64,000 bases of DNA, taken from contig CANXME010002654.1 in assembly GCA_948144175.1 (NCBI GenBank), positions 1,178,001 to 1,242,000 of the forward strand, in the 5' to 3' direction. The notes under the pieces were generated by a model. The model saw nothing but the letters and a program-made list of their open reading frames with translations, searched no databases and was not told the DNA's origin. Position numbers and translations under genes: made by a program. Positions 12,191 to 23,851 of the stretch are shown one piece after another (the stretch's first letter is position 1; every line of letters begins with the position of its first letter). Origin of the DNA: Closterium sp. NIES-65 (Eukaryota; Streptophyta; Zygnematophyceae; Desmidiales; Closteriaceae).

Positions 12191-12395
12191 TGTCGGAAAC
12201 TCGCCCACCTCCCCAGTCTCTTGCCTGCCTCACTCTGTTACCTCTTTCTCTTGCTGTTTGTTCACCATTGTGTCTCCCTCACCTCTTCTTACAGTATCTC
12301 CTCCTTCCCTGGTGGAGCCCTCTCCTTATCAGTCTTTGCTCTCAGCCCTTGTTTTTGTCTCCACTGATGTACTCTGCTGCTTACTTCTCTTGCCC
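12191..12395 (-). repeat. Partial tandem copy of the gypsy-M LTR terminus
   Basis: It is nearly identical to 11314-11520 in the same orientation and separated from the LTR by 2 bp. It overlaps the region just after the integrase tail. See the finding on this arrangement. Confidence 0.7.
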
Positions 12396-12639
12396 TCTCC
12401 CATGACCTGCTGCTGCCGCCCTCGCCCTGGTCATGGGACCCGCGTTGCTTGCCGGCTTCTTCTGCTTCCCCGCGCGTGCCACGTTGGTGACATGGTCCAT
12501 AACCCTCTTCCCCTGGCTGTCTTCCAGCACCAAGACACCTGACTCCCTTACCTCCTTCACTTCCCACCTCTGTTGGGATACTCCCACGTCCAACCCGTCT
12601 TTCTTTGCCTGTCGCACGTACAGTGCCTGCCCTTCTTCG

Positions 12640-13550
12640 ATCTCTGGCTACTTTCCCTGCATTTTGCTCAGCTGCCGCTGCTTGTAACGGTGGATATCGC
12701 GCAGCTGTGCTACCTTCAAGCTCTCCATAGCTGCAGGTAGCATCTTCTTCAGGTACCTGGCCCTAGCATCCGCCAGCGCCACCCACTTCTCTGCAGTCCG
12801 AGCTGTCACGCTGTCCACCAGCAGCCTCGACGCATCCACTAGCAGTATGGGCTGCTTCCCAAACAGCAAGTAGTACGGTGAGACGTCCTTCAGGGACGCT
12901 TGCTTGCTGAACCTATACCCCGCCATCACCCACGCCAACTTCCTGTCCCAGTCTCCCTTGTTCGCTTCCCCGTACGCCCTAATGCCTTTCTTCACTGTGT
13001 GCACCAGCTGCTCCGTGAGTCCATCGCTCTGGGGGTGGTACCTGGATGTCGTCCGATGCTGGATGCCGTTCTCAGCCAGCAACTCCTTGAATTCCCCTTG
13101 GAACTCCGTCCTTTGATCCATGAGCACCTCTCCCAAGCCCCAAACCTCGTCAGCACCATCTCCTCGAACGCTTCGGCGACCGCCTCCGCCGTTTTTGCCA
13201 CCAGAGGTATTGCCTCTGCCCACTTGCTTACGTGCTCTATCATGAGCAAGACGTACCTCATGCCCCTTCGCGACACTGGCAGTTCTCTCGCGATGTCTAG
13301 GGACCAGCGGTACCCTAGTTCCACAATAGCCAAGGGCTGGAGTTCTGCCTGGCTCTTCAGCAGGCTGGCCTTGTTCCTGCAGCACAGCTCACACCGTGCC
13401 ACCCATTCCTTCACCTCTTTCCGCATCCCTGCCCACCACCACCCCGTCTGCAGCAGCTGCTGGGTCCTCAGAGGTCCGTAATGCCCCAGCTTACAGTGTA
13501 ATTCTCGTATAATACCCTCTCTCTCTGCTGGCGCCGGTACCCTCTTCCAT
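12640..13550 (-). pseudogene. gypsy-M integrase remnant
   Basis: The zinc-binding HHCC region includes LHCKLGHYGPLRTQQLL and CELCCRNKASLL. The catalytic core follows with LGYRWSLDIARELPVSRRG, VLMDQRTEFQGEFKELLAEN and YHPQSDGLTEQLV. The tail reads toward the LTR with no recognisable chromodomain. Fossil; broken. Confidence 0.85.
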
Positions 13551-13749
13551 CCGTCCTTAGTCTGCAGCTGCACTTGCCCCTGGAACCACCGGTAGTGTTG
13601 TCCCCGCGCCCTTGCTCTTGCCCCTGCTCCTCCGTCCTCCGCTGTTTCTCCCTTAATCCAGGCCAGCGTTTCCTGATCATGCCACACGTCTGCTGCTCCT
13701 CTTTGCTGCTGTCCTCCTGGCTGGTGCTCGCTCACCATGGCAGTGAGCG

Positions 13750-14227
13750 CCGCTGACGGTGGCCCCTGCTGTGTCCCTTGCTTATCTCCTTCACGAGGTG
13801 GGTTCCTGGATAGCCCATCCACGTGTTGCATCGTCTTGCCCGGCCGATGCTTCAGTGTGAAATCGTATTCTTGCAGCTTCATCGCCCACTGCGCGTACCT
13901 GCCTGTCAGTGTCTGGTTGTGCATCAGCCACAGCAATGGCTGATGGTCTGTAACCAGGGTGAAATGCTGCCCCTGCAGGTACACCCTGAAGTGCCCTACT
14001 GCCCAAACCGCCGCTAGTCCCTCCCCCTCGTATGATGAGTAATTAGCTTCTGCGGGGCTGCATGTCCTGCTTGCAAAAGCCACGACCTTCTCCACTCCCT
14101 TGTCCATCTGACTCAGCACTGCCCCCATCCCTATGCTGCTCCAGTCGGTGTAGAGGGTGAACGGCTGCTGTCCATCTGGTAGCCTCAGCACCGCACCCGT
14201 CTTCACTGCTTCCATCAGGCCGCGCAA
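13750..14227 (-). pseudogene. gypsy-M RNase H remnant
   Basis: FTLYTDWSSIGMGAVLSQ, VVAFASRTCSPAEANYSSYE, FTLVTDHQPLLWLM and LKHRPGKTMQHVDGLSR are the classic gypsy RNase H blocks, ending with the DGLSR motif that leads toward integrase. Confidence 0.85.
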
Positions 14228-14236
14228 TGCTGCCTC

Positions 14237-15034
14237 CTATGGCTCCTCCCACCGCCACTTCTGCTCCTCCTTGAGCAGCTGGTTCAAAGGTGCGGCTCTC
14301 TTGCTGAAATTCTCTATGAACTTACGGTAGCAGTTGAGAAACCCCAGCAGTGCGCAAAGGCTGGTCCGGTCCATTGGCCTCTCCACCCTGTCCAGTACTT
14401 CAACCTTGGCTTTCTGGATGCTCAGCTCCCCTCCCGCCACTTCGAATCCTAGGTACGCCACGCTGCCATGCCCGAAGCGGCATTTTCCCGGATGGCAGGT
14501 CAGTCCCGCTGCCTCAATTGCAGTTAGAGTCGCTTCCACATCTCGCACGTGGGTTTCCGCGTCTGGGCTGAAGATGATGGCATCATCTATGTAGCATGCC
14601 GCGCCACTCACTCCCCGTAGCACTGCGTCCATCACTCGCTGGAACACCGCCGATGCATTTTGCAGCCCAAATGGGATGTAGTTCCATTCGTACAGCCCGT
14701 CCGGCCCGTGGAAGGCTGTCTTCTTCTTGTCCTCCTCCGCTATTGGTATCTGATTGAAACCCTGCCGCAAGTCAAGCATAGAGAAGACCCAGCTGCCTTG
14801 CAGTTGATCGAATATTTCGTCAGCCATTGGCATAGGGTACCTATCTGTCGCTGTCACCTTGTTCAGTCCTCTATAGTCTCCGCACATGCGACGAGATAGC
14901 ACCGTGCCCGTGAGGTCAGTCCTTGCTGCCACCACCGTGGCCGCTGCATAGTCTGATGAGGACCGTCGGATCAGTCCTGCTGTCAGCAGCCTTTGACATT
15001 TCTCTGTGCAGATGCTGATGTCCCGCGGGCTCAT
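14237..15034 (-). pseudogene. gypsy-M reverse transcriptase
   Basis: This 265-residue open stretch carries gypsy RT blocks in order: RMCGDYRGLNKVTATDRYPM, FSMLDLRQGFNQIPI, KTAFHGPDGLYEWNYIPFGL, QNASAVFQRVMDAVL, the YIDD active site (about 14585), LTCHPGKCRFG and YLGFEVAGG, then NCYRKFIENFSKRAAPLNQL leading to RNase H. The start is arbitrary because RT would be cut from a polyprotein. Confidence 0.9.
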
Positions 15035-15202
15035 CCTCCTCCTCCTCTAATACACCGGTACCTCGCTGGTCAAAGGTAGGTGCATGGTGCTAGTCATGCA
15101 TTTCCCCAACTGCTGCAGCGTGTGTGCGAATGCAGCTACATGTTGTCGTAGCGCTGCCTCCAATCTCAGCGCCGTCTCCCCATGCATGGCTCCGCCTATG
15201 TC

Positions 15203-15700
15203 CTAACGAGTCTTCTGTCCCTGTGGCTGTGCTACGACCTCCACTTCCCCCAGTCCTTCTCCCCTCCCTGCTTCCCCAACTGCGCCCGGCTCCTCAGGCT
15301 GTTCTATTGTTCTCCCTCCTTCCTCTGTTCCTAGTTCCTCCCCTTCTATTATATCCTCTGCCCGGCTCGCCATGTACGCACGACTGGGCCCCAGAAAGAC
15401 TTCATCTGGATCCGGCATCCACCTCTCCGTGGGGTCCTCCTGCTCCTCTGAGTCCCAGTCCATCTCAGGTTCTCCTTCCCACCACTCTTTGTCTTCTTCT
15501 TCCTGGTCTGGATACCTCCCTGGAACCCCCTGCGGGTCGTTCAGCCTTTCTGTCCTCCTCTCCTGCGGCACTCCCTTTCTCCTCATCTCCCATTCCTCCT
15601 CCTCCAAATGCTCGAGCGGGATCTCGGCCTCTTCCTCTTTTATCTCATCGTCTTGTATCTTTGGCTCAGCCCTGGCTGCGTGATCCCTTCGCCGCTCCAA
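15203..15700 (-). pseudogene. gypsy-M acidic linker between methyltransferase and RT
   Basis: A highly acidic stretch (runs of Glu and Asp, with DWDSEEQEDPTERWMPDPDE) lies between the methyltransferase region and RT. I recognise no domain. It probably serves as an inter-domain spacer of the polyprotein. Confidence 0.5.
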
Positions 15701-16543
15701 TCAGTTCCGCTCCAGGTGTCTGTACAGTGTGCCCACCAGCCAGTGCAGCGCGTTGAGGTCCATCGCCCTTCCCAGCGCCCTCCTCCGTTGTCCCTCTGTC
15801 ACCTCTGTGCTCGCCGTTGCTCCTGCCATGAAGCCCATCGCCAACTCACGTTCCAGTGCAGTCGGCTCCTCCCACACCCCTTTCAGCTGGTCAAACACCA
15901 TCCCTGACCCCTCTACTTCGTCTCTCATCCTAAAGCCCTATGCCCCTTCGTACACTACCAGCGTTGGCCACGCCTGCCGTGGCCTCCCCACCTTGTTGCA
16001 GGGGTACAGTGTCTCATGATCGGGGTGACGCACCGGCGCTGGAATCTGCGCGGGTTCCAGTATGTCCGCCACCAGCCTTGGCCGAGGTCGCTCCATCATT
16101 GACAGCTCGTACTGTAGGACTGCTTCCGGTAGTATGTTTTGCCAGTATCTGCGTGTCCGATGGGTTCGGCTTCCATTTTGCGCAGCGTCCCATGCTACTC
16201 CTGCCCCCAGCTCTCCTCTGATCTCTTCTTCAGCAAGCTTGACCGCCTCCCTCTCATCATCCCTGGTGTCCAAGTTCTCCCAATGTATGCCACCTCTCCC
16301 TGCTTTCGCTTGATCAACTTGAGGATCCTGACCAATTCTCTTAACAGCCCGCTCCTCGGATCACTCATCCCTCTTCCATCTCCGGCCCGCGACATGCCTT
16401 GGCATTCCCAGCCTGGTATCACCAAATCAATGTGCCCCCAACGGGCCAGTGCCTCTTCTTTTACATCCTCCACGCGATGACAGACTCACTCTGCCCCTCG
16501 CTCCACCGCTCCCTTATACAGCTGTGAGGGTTAGCGTTTCTCC
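15700..16543 (-). pseudogene. gypsy-M cytosine-C5 DNA methyltransferase region, later motifs
   Basis: On the minus strand, DLVIPGWECQGMSRAG then DPRSGLLRELVRIL (about 16440-16335) has the layout of motif IV of C5-cytosine methyltransferases. AAQNGSRTHRTRRYWQNIL (about 16185-16130) resembles motif VIII. RQAWPTLVVYEGA (about 15980-15940) fits the stretch before the last motifs. LERELAMGFMAGAT and QRRRALGRAMDLNALHWL (about 15860-15725) resemble motifs IX-X. Order and spacing fit a compact Dnmt3/DRM-size catalytic domain. Known for the family: methylation of cytosine in DNA. The element copy is a fossil and activity is not implied. Confidence 0.72.
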
Positions 16544-16676
16544 TGTCAGAACATTATAGCTTATGCTATTGTGTAGGCTATAGTGGGGTATCCCATAGGG
16601 GGTACAACCCAACTAGGGTTTCATATTTGTACTCGCTTCATTCATAGTTCACATCATTCTTGTTCTAATTTCCTCA
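16544..16676 (+). repeat. copia-A2 5' LTR
   Basis: TGTCAGAACA...TTTCCTCA, followed without a gap by the primer site TGGTATCGAGC. It differs at three positions from 23719-23851. Confidence 0.9.
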
Positions 16677-16778
16677 TGGTATCGAGCAGGTTCCCCCTTG
16701 GGAACTGTGCTTAGGGCCCACCACATCAAGTTTTTTTTTTTCCTGCCCGAAGCGCGCTCAGCCCGAGTCGCGCTCCGG

Positions 16779-17215
16779 GCCCTCACTTCGCCGAGCCGCC
16801 CTAGCGGCCCTTCACTGCGGCCCCGCCGCCTGTCTCAGCGGCCTCGCCGCCCTTTTCTGCGGCCCCGCCGCCTCTCTCGTTGCGGCCCCGCCGCCCTTCA
16901 CGGCGGCCCCGCCACCCGTCTCAGCGGCCCCGCCGCCCGTCTTCGCGGCCCCGCCGCCTGTCTCAGCGGCCTCGCCGCCCTTTTCTGCGGCCCCGCCGCC
17001 TCTCTCGTTGCGGCCCCGCCGCCCTTCACGGCGGCCCCGCCACTTGTCTCAGCGGCCCCGCCGCCCGTCTTCGCGGCCCCGCCGCCTCTCTCGCTGCGGC
17101 CCCGCCGCCCGTCTCAGCGGCCCCGCCGCCCGTCTTCGCGGCCCCGCCGCCTCTCTCACTACGGCCCCGCCGCCCGTCTCTGCGGACCCGCCGCCCCTCT
17201 CGCTGCGGCCCCGAG
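16779..17215 (+). repeat. copia-A2 leader tandem repeats
   Basis: Imperfect repeats of a roughly 24 bp unit built on gcggccccgccgcc, with larger-scale duplication: the block around 16845-16920 recurs at 16970-17045. From about 17250 a second array, gccgcccgagccgccc, takes over. It lies between primer site and gag start. Confidence 0.85.
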
Positions 17216-17591
17216 CCCTACCAGCGGCCCTACGGCCCTACACCGCCCGCGCCACCCGAGCTGCCCGACCCGCCCGAGCCGCCCAAGCCGCCTGAGCTCC
17301 TGAGGAGCCGAGCCGCCCGACCCGCCCGAGCCGCCCGAGCCGCCCGAGTCGCCCGAGCCCCCTGAGCCGCTGAGGAGCCGAGCCGCCCGACCCGCCCGAG
17401 CCGCCCGAGTCGCCTGAGCCGCTGTGGAGCCGAGCCGCCCGAGCCGCCCGAACCGCAGTTGCTGCTGAGCCGTCCAAGCAGCCGCGTTGCTGTGCTGCTG
17501 AGCTTCCCGACCCGCCCTGTCTGGTGAGAGCAGCGCTCCTGTCACTGCACTGCCCCTGTCCTACAGGAACTACTGCTAGGCTACTGTCGTC

Positions 17592-18980
17592 ATGGCTACC
17601 CCTAGTGTCCTCGCTTTTGACGCTGAGGGTCGGGCCATTGACTTTGAGGTCTGGGTAGACGACCTGCAGCTGTTCTTACAGTGCGATAGGGCAGACGGCC
17701 TCTCTCTCTTTGACCTTACCTCTGGCGCCTCCCCTGCCCCTGCTGCTGATGCTGACGCCACTGTTCGCTCCCAGTGGGCCACGCGCGACGCTGCTGCACG
17801 TCTTGCTGTGCGTCGCCACCTCCCTACCTCCGAGCGTGCGCACTTTAGTCAGTACAAGAGTGCTCAGACCTTGTACGACGCTATAGTCGCGCGCTACTCC
17901 TCCCCTGCCACTGCTGCACTGAGCCGTCTCACGCTACCGTACCTCTTCCCTGACCTTGCTGCCTTTCCCACCGTGGCTGACCTCATTACGCACCTCCGCA
18001 CTAGTGACACTCGCTACCGCGCTGCACTCCCTGCTGACTTCTGCGCCAAGAACCCCCCCCCCCCATGTACATCACTCTGTACTTTCTAGTCACTCGCCTT
18101 CCTGACTCCCTTCGAGTAGTCAGGGACCACTTTCTCACAGTCTGTCCCACCACACTCACTGTCGATCTCCTCGAGAAGGCCCTCTTAGCAGCGGAGAAGA
18201 GTATAGTCGCTGTAGGAGACTCTCGAGGTGACCCGCGCAACCCCATCTTTGAGGGGTGTCCCCCCTCCCCCCTGCTGCCCTCTGTTGCCTCTGCTGCTAC
18301 GGCCGACCTCCTTGGTCTTGAGTCGGTCGGTGCGGCGTCTGCCCCTAGCGGGAGACGCCGCCCTGGCAAGGGCAAGGGGGGCAAGGGAGCTGGAGGAGCG
18401 GGCGGTGGAGGTGGAGGTGGAGGCGGTGGGGGTAGTGGGGGTGGCGGTGGAAGTGGAGGTGCGGGTGGGGGGGTCGGTGGCGGCGGTGGAGGCGGAGGCG
18501 GCGGCGGCGGTGGCGGTGGCGGTGGGAGCGGAGGTGGCGGAGGAGGCGGCGGCAATAGCGGAGGCGGCGGAGGCGGTGGGGGTGGCGGTGGAGCTAGTCG
18601 CGGGCCTTCGCAGAGGAGTGGCTCCGGTAGTGGCGCGCGCCAGCAGCAGCAGCGCGGTCGTGAGACCCTGCCCCCTCAGCAGCTCCGTGAGTGGTACACT
18701 GCACGCCAGCGGGGTGGGGGTTTTGGTCCGTGCACCTACGTCCTGCGCACCGGCGACCGTGCGGGTGAGCAGTGTGGGGGTCCGCACCCCACCCAGCGCT
18801 GCTTTGGCCGCCTGACGGACGCGTGGCGTCACCAGTTCCCGGAGGCCTCAGAGATTCCTCGCTGGGGCGAGCTGTCTAGGGCGGGTGTTGCCATCTTTGA
18901 TCTTGACTTTGATGCTATTCTCTCTGCCATGTATGCTGTGTCTCATAGTGATGAGGGTGACTGCTACCGCTGTTTCCCGC
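17592..18980 (+). pseudogene. copia-A2 gag region
   Basis: It starts MATPSVLAFDAEGRAIDFEV and aligns with copia-A3 gag throughout: the capsid-like part, a long Gly tract, PPQQLREWYTARQ, then a Cys/His cluster with spacing CX13CX3HX4C (about 18738-18810). Fossil; broken. Confidence 0.85.
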
Positions 18981-20639
18981 CCGATCCGGGCATTGAGGCT
19001 GCTGCCCTAGGTGCTTGCGACGCTGCTGCTCTAGGTGCTAGTGTATCTGCGTCCTCAGGTACTGGTGAGTCTGCGCTCTCAGGTACTACATCGGCTTCGG
19101 CCTCCCTCACCTTCACTCTTGACTCTGGGGCGTCTCGCTCCTTCTTTCGGGACCGCACCACACTCACGCCGCTTAGTCGGCCGGTTGCGGTGTCTCTGGC
19201 TGACCCCTCCGGGGGTCCTGTACTGCCTCGCTTCTTCACAGTCCTCCCGTGTCCGGCGGCTCCCTCTGGCACCCTGTCTAGTCTCTACCTCCCCTCGTTC
19301 TCAACGAACCTGGTGAGTGGTGCTGACCTACAGGATGAGGGAGTACACCAGTTCACTCCTGCGCGTCAGCGGGTGACGCACTGTACAGAGGCTAGCACAG
19401 GCCGGCACCTGGCTACGTTTACCCGTCAGCCGGGGTCGAGCCTGTACACACTGACCACTGCGTCTCCTCCCGTTACCGAGTCTGGTAGAGTCGCTTCGTC
19501 CGGTCAGGTGTTTGCTGCAGCGTCTAGGTCTGGTCCTGAGTCTGCCCCCTGTTCGTGTCGTCTCTTGTCTCATGAGACTCTCCTCTGGCACCACCGTCTT
19601 GGTCACCCCTCTCTGCTTTGGCTCAGAGGCATGGCCTCCCGTCTTCTTGTGTCTGGTCTCCCCCGGTCCCTCCCTCCCCTTCCTCAGGGCCCTGGCCCTG
19701 CCTGTCTCCCCTGTGTCGAGGGGCGCCAGCGGGCTGCCCCTCACTCCTCCCAGTTTCCTCCGACAGAGGCCCCGTTGCAGACGCTTCACATGGACGTGTG
19801 GGGCCCAGCCCGCGTCCGTGGACAGGGTCACGAGCGCTACTTCCTGCTCGTTGTTGACGACTACTCGCGTTACACCACGGTCTTCCCCTTGCGCAGCAAG
19901 GGTGATGTCACTGAGGTGCTGATCGACTGGATCCGCGCGGCTCGTCTCCAGCTCAGGTGGAGCTTTGGCTCGGACTTTCCTGTTCTGCGTCTGCACTCGG
20001 ACAGAGGCGGAGAGTTTTCCTCTAACCTACTGCAAGCCTAATATTGCGCACGAGGCATCCGTCAGACCTTCACGCTTCCGGACTCACCGCAGCAAAATGG
20101 GATTGCTGAGCGCCGCATTGGCATGGTCATGGACGTCGCTCGTACGTCTATGATGCATGCGGTTGCCCCCCATTTTCTGTGGCCGTTTGCGGTCAGGTAC
20201 GCGGCGCATCAGATAAACCTCCACCCCAGGGTCTCTAGACCGGAGACCTCCCCAGCCTTACTGTGAACGGGGAAGGTTGGCGATGCATCGGCGTTCTGGG
20301 TCTGGGGATCTCGGGCGTTTGTCCGCGACTTGTCTGCGGACAAGCTGTCCCCTCGTGCTGCTCCTTGCGTCATCCTGGGGTTCCCCCCTGACGCGCCTCG
20401 GTGGCAGTTCTACCACCCCACCTCTCGACGTGTTCTGTCCTCCCAGGATGTCACGTTTGACGAGTCAGTCCCCTACTACCGTCTCTTCCCCTACCGCACT
20501 CCGTCCCTCTCCCCACCCCCGCTCTTCCTTGTACGAGGTCCCCCCCAGGTAGACTCCCTCCCCCCTCAGGGTCCTGCCCCTTCAGGTGTGTCCCAGGTAG
20601 ACGCAGTCGAGCCTGTCGAGGTCACGGGTGACTCTGGTG

Positions 20640-20880
20640 CTGCTGGGGGTGCTGAGCCTGGGGATGCTGGACCTGGGGGTGCGGAGTCTGGGGGTGCTGA
20701 GCCTGGGGGTACTGCGTATGGGGGTACTGAGCCTGGGGGTACTGAGCCTGGGGGTGCTGAGCCTGGGGGTGCTGAGCTTGGGGGTGCTACGCCTGGGGGT
20801 GCTGAGCTTGGAGGTGCTACGCCTGGGGGTGCTGAGCCTGGAGGTGGCTACGCCTGGGGGTGCTGAGAGTGGAGGTGCTC
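20640..20880 (+). repeat. copia-A2 coding minisatellite (15 bp unit)
   Basis: About 15 units of cctgggggtgctgag or close variants, reading Pro-Gly-Gly-Ala-Glu/Thr in the pol frame. It lies between integrase and RT. Matching arrays occur in A3, A4 and A5 with different lengths. Confidence 0.85.
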
Positions 20881-21899
20881 CGCCTGGAGGTTCTCCGGGT
20901 GCTTCTTCTTGCCGGGAGCCACTCTCTCCACAGGAGCTGCGCGAGTGGTTTGCCCGGCGCTGGCGCCGTACTGCTGGTGCTGGAGGTTCTTCGGCGGCTG
21001 AGGGTGCTGCGGTCGCGGGTCCCGGAGGTGCTCGTACTGGGAGTACTGGAGCTGCTGGGCCTACGGGTTCGACTGGAGCTGGTGCTGCTGAGGGTGTTGG
21101 CGCTGAGACTACCGCTGGCGGTCCTCCTGGGGGTGCTCCTGGTGCTGCTGGAGGTGCTGCTGGAGCGGGTGCTCCTGCTGAGGGTACTGGTGCTGTCCGT
21201 GCTGCTTCTAGCGTCGTCACGCGGCCTCGACCGTACTTTGTTCCACTCCTGCAGCAGGTTCTTGGTCTTCCTCCTTCTACTGGTCCTTCTCCTCCCTTAG
21301 AGTGTCCACAGCCTGTCCCGTCATAGTCATTGCTACAGCCTGCCTCCCCTCTGCCTGCTCCTTCTCCCTACGCTGGTCCTACTGGAGGTCTTACTGAGCG
21401 TCGTGAGCCTGCGTCTCGTCTTGCGTCGCCTGTTAGAGCTGCTCGCGCTAGTGGTCGCAGTTCGCGCCATCGTCCTCCTCCTGTCCCTGGCACGCACCGG
21501 ATGTCTCTGCGTCCGTCTACTGCTCCTCTACGTGCTCCTTTGCCTTCCCCTCCTGAGTCCTCTCTTCCTACACTTGCCGACCCTGAGTCGGACTCTCTTC
21601 GTGCTGCCAGTCCTACTGTCACGCGTCTTCTTGCTACTGTTGTCACTGACCCTTCTTTCGAGTCTACTGCTGCGTCTGCTCTCGTTACTGAGCTCGTCGA
21701 CTTTGCTGCTCGCTACCGCTTAGACTACGCTGCTAGTCTTGTCGCTGAGTCTGAGTCTGTCTGTCCTCCGTCCGTCGTGGGTGAGTGTGCCCTTGGCACG
21801 GACGTCCTTGAGGACGGGCAAGAGGAGTCCCAGTGTCTGGCAGCTGCTTCACCTCATCTCGTGTCCGTACTACTTACCCCTGAGGGAGACCCGGATGCA

Positions 21900-23510
21900 C
21901 TTGACATCCCGACTCCGCGCTCTTACGCGGAGGCGATAGAGGGTCCCTACTCCTCTCAGTGGCAGGCAGCTATAGATGCAGAGATGGCTTCCTGGGGCAA
22001 ACATCGTCAGCTATGGAAGTCCACAGGCACCTACGTTGACGCTGTCCCCCCTCCTGGGGCGAACATCGTCAGTGGCATGTGGATTTTCAGGGTGAAGCGG
22101 CCGCCGGATTCTCCGCCTGTCTTCAAGGCGCGTTACGTGGCTCGTGGCTTCAGTCAGCGGCAAGGAGTTGACTACTTTCAGACCTTCTCCCCCACCCCGA
22201 AGATGACCACTCTTCGGGTACTGCTGCACATTGCTGCTCACCGTGACTACGAGCTCCACTCTCTTGACTTCAGCACAGCTTTCTTGCAGGGCAGCCTGCA
22301 CGAGGAGATCTGGCTGCGCCGCCCACCTGGCTTCACTGGGTCTTTCCCTCCTGGTACCCAGTGGAGTCTCCGGCGTCCAGTCTACGGTCTCCGCCAGGCG
22401 CCACGTGAGTGGCACGACACACTGAGGACTACGCTTGCGGCTCTTGGGTTTGCTCCTTCTACTGCCAACCCGTCGCTGCTTCTGCGCACCGACACCTCTC
22501 TGCCGCCGTTCTACATCCTCGTGTACGTCGACGACTTGGTCTTTGCCACAGCTGACACTGCTGGACTCGCCTACGTGAAGTCCGAGCTGCAGAAGCGACA
22601 CACGTGCACAGACCTGGGTGAACTGCGCAGCTACCTTGGCTTGCAGATCACCCGGGACAGAGCACGCCGCACCATTACCCTGACTCAGTCACACATGGTG
22701 CAGCAGGTCCTTCAACGCTTCGGCTTCACGTACTCCTCGCCTCAGGCCACTCCTCTGCCTACTCGCCACTCACTCTCAGCTCTGCCTTCGGATGAGTCCG
22801 TAGAGTCGAGTGGCCCGTATCCAGAGCTTCTTGGCTGCCTCATGTACCTGATGACCTGCACACGACCTGACCTTGCATACCCTCTTAGCATTCTTGCACG
22901 CTATGTTGCTCCTGGGAGACACCGACCAGAGCACATGGCTGCAGCGAAGAGGGTGTTGCGCTACTTGTGCAGTACGTCGGGCATGGGGCTAGTGCTTGGA
23001 GGGCGGAGTCCAGTGGTCCTCACTGGGCACGCGGAGGCTTCTTGGGCTGACGACCAGGCTACGCAGCGGTCGTCACAGGGTTACACCTTCAGTCTTGGTT
23101 CCGGCTCTGTTTCGTGGCGGGCTACCCGCTCGTCTTCTGTTCTCGGCTCCAGTTGTGAGGCTGAGATCTACGCTGGGGCTATGGCTGCCCAGGAGCTTCG
23201 CTGGCTCACCTACCTGCTGACCGACCTTGGAGAGCCGCCTCGTTCTCCTCCAGTCCTGTACGTAGACAACAAGGCCATGCTGGCCTTGTGTCGAGAGCAG
23301 CGACTAGAGCACAGGACAAAGCACATTGCTCTCCATTACTTTCTTGCTCGTGAGCTACAGCAGCGTGGTCAGTTGCGGCTTGCGTACGTGGCCTCTGAGG
23401 CCAACACTGCTGATGTTTTCACCAAGGCACTTGCGCCTTGTGATCATCAGCGCTTCTGCACTCAGCTGGGTCTTGTGCCTGTCTTGCCTCACTTGCTCAC
23501 TTCTTGGCCT
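21900..23510 (+). pseudogene. copia-A2 reverse transcriptase and RNase H
   Basis: RT blocks are SYAEAIEGPYSSQWQAAIDA, FKARYVARGFSQRQGVDYFQ, LDFSTAFLQGSLHEEIWLRR, VYGLRQAPREWHDTL and YVDDLVFATADTAGL. RNase H follows with ASWADDQATQRSSQGYTFSL and ANTADVFTKALAPCDHQRF. It is closely alike to copia-A3. Confidence 0.9.
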
Positions 23511-23718
23511 TGCTTGTACTGTCACATATATATACTCCTGCTCTTGCTTGCTTAGCCTCGTATATATATTTATGTGCTCTTGCATGTGAAGTGGCCTTTT
23601 GGCCTTTGAACTTGTGCTCGGAATGTGTGGTGACTTTGTGATCCACCCTGAGCTTTGCTTTGCTTTGCTTGACTGGTCTTGTGACCCCTTGTTCTCCCCC
23701 ACTTTGCCTATGGGGGTG

Positions 23719-23851
23719 TGTCAGAGAATTATAGCTTATGCTATTGTGTAGACTATAGTGGGGTATCCCATAGGGGGTACAACCCAACTAGGGTTTCATA
23801 TTTGTACTCGCTTCATTCATAGTTCACATCATTCTTGTTCTAATTTCCTCA
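23719..23851 (+). repeat. copia-A2 3' LTR
   Basis: TGTCAGAGAA...TTTCCTCA after the purine tract tatgggggtg. gypsy-M sequence resumes at 23852. Confidence 0.9.

Larger units (their letters stand above)
16544..23851 (+). mobile_element. copia-A2, Ty1/copia element inserted in the methyltransferase region of gypsy-M
   Basis: LTRs lie at 16544-16676 and 23719-23851 (133 bp each, 3 differences). The primer site abuts the 5' LTR at 16677 (TGGTATCGAGCAGG), and the purine tract ends at 23718. The flanks tctcc (16539-16543) and cctcc (23852-23856) agree at four of five bases. Parts: tandem-repeat leader (16.78-17.5 kb), gag (17.59-18.98 kb, with a Gly tract at about 18385-18600), protease (about 19.1 kb), integrase (about 19.55-20.3 kb), Pro-Gly-Gly-Ala repeat linker (20.64-20.88 kb), and RT with RNase H (about 21.9-23.5 kb). 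Broken; about five breaks. Confidence 0.92.

Noticed and set aside
16779-17215. Regularly spaced repeats that could suggest a CRISPR array
   Set aside because: Units are contiguous and degenerate with no unique spacers, lie in a eukaryotic retroelement leader, and have no associated genes.
18001-18555. Proline-rich minus-strand protein opposite the copia-A2 Gly tract
   Set aside because: Poly-Pro is simply the complement of ggn glycine codons. The same artefact occurs at 30139-30759 in copia-A3.
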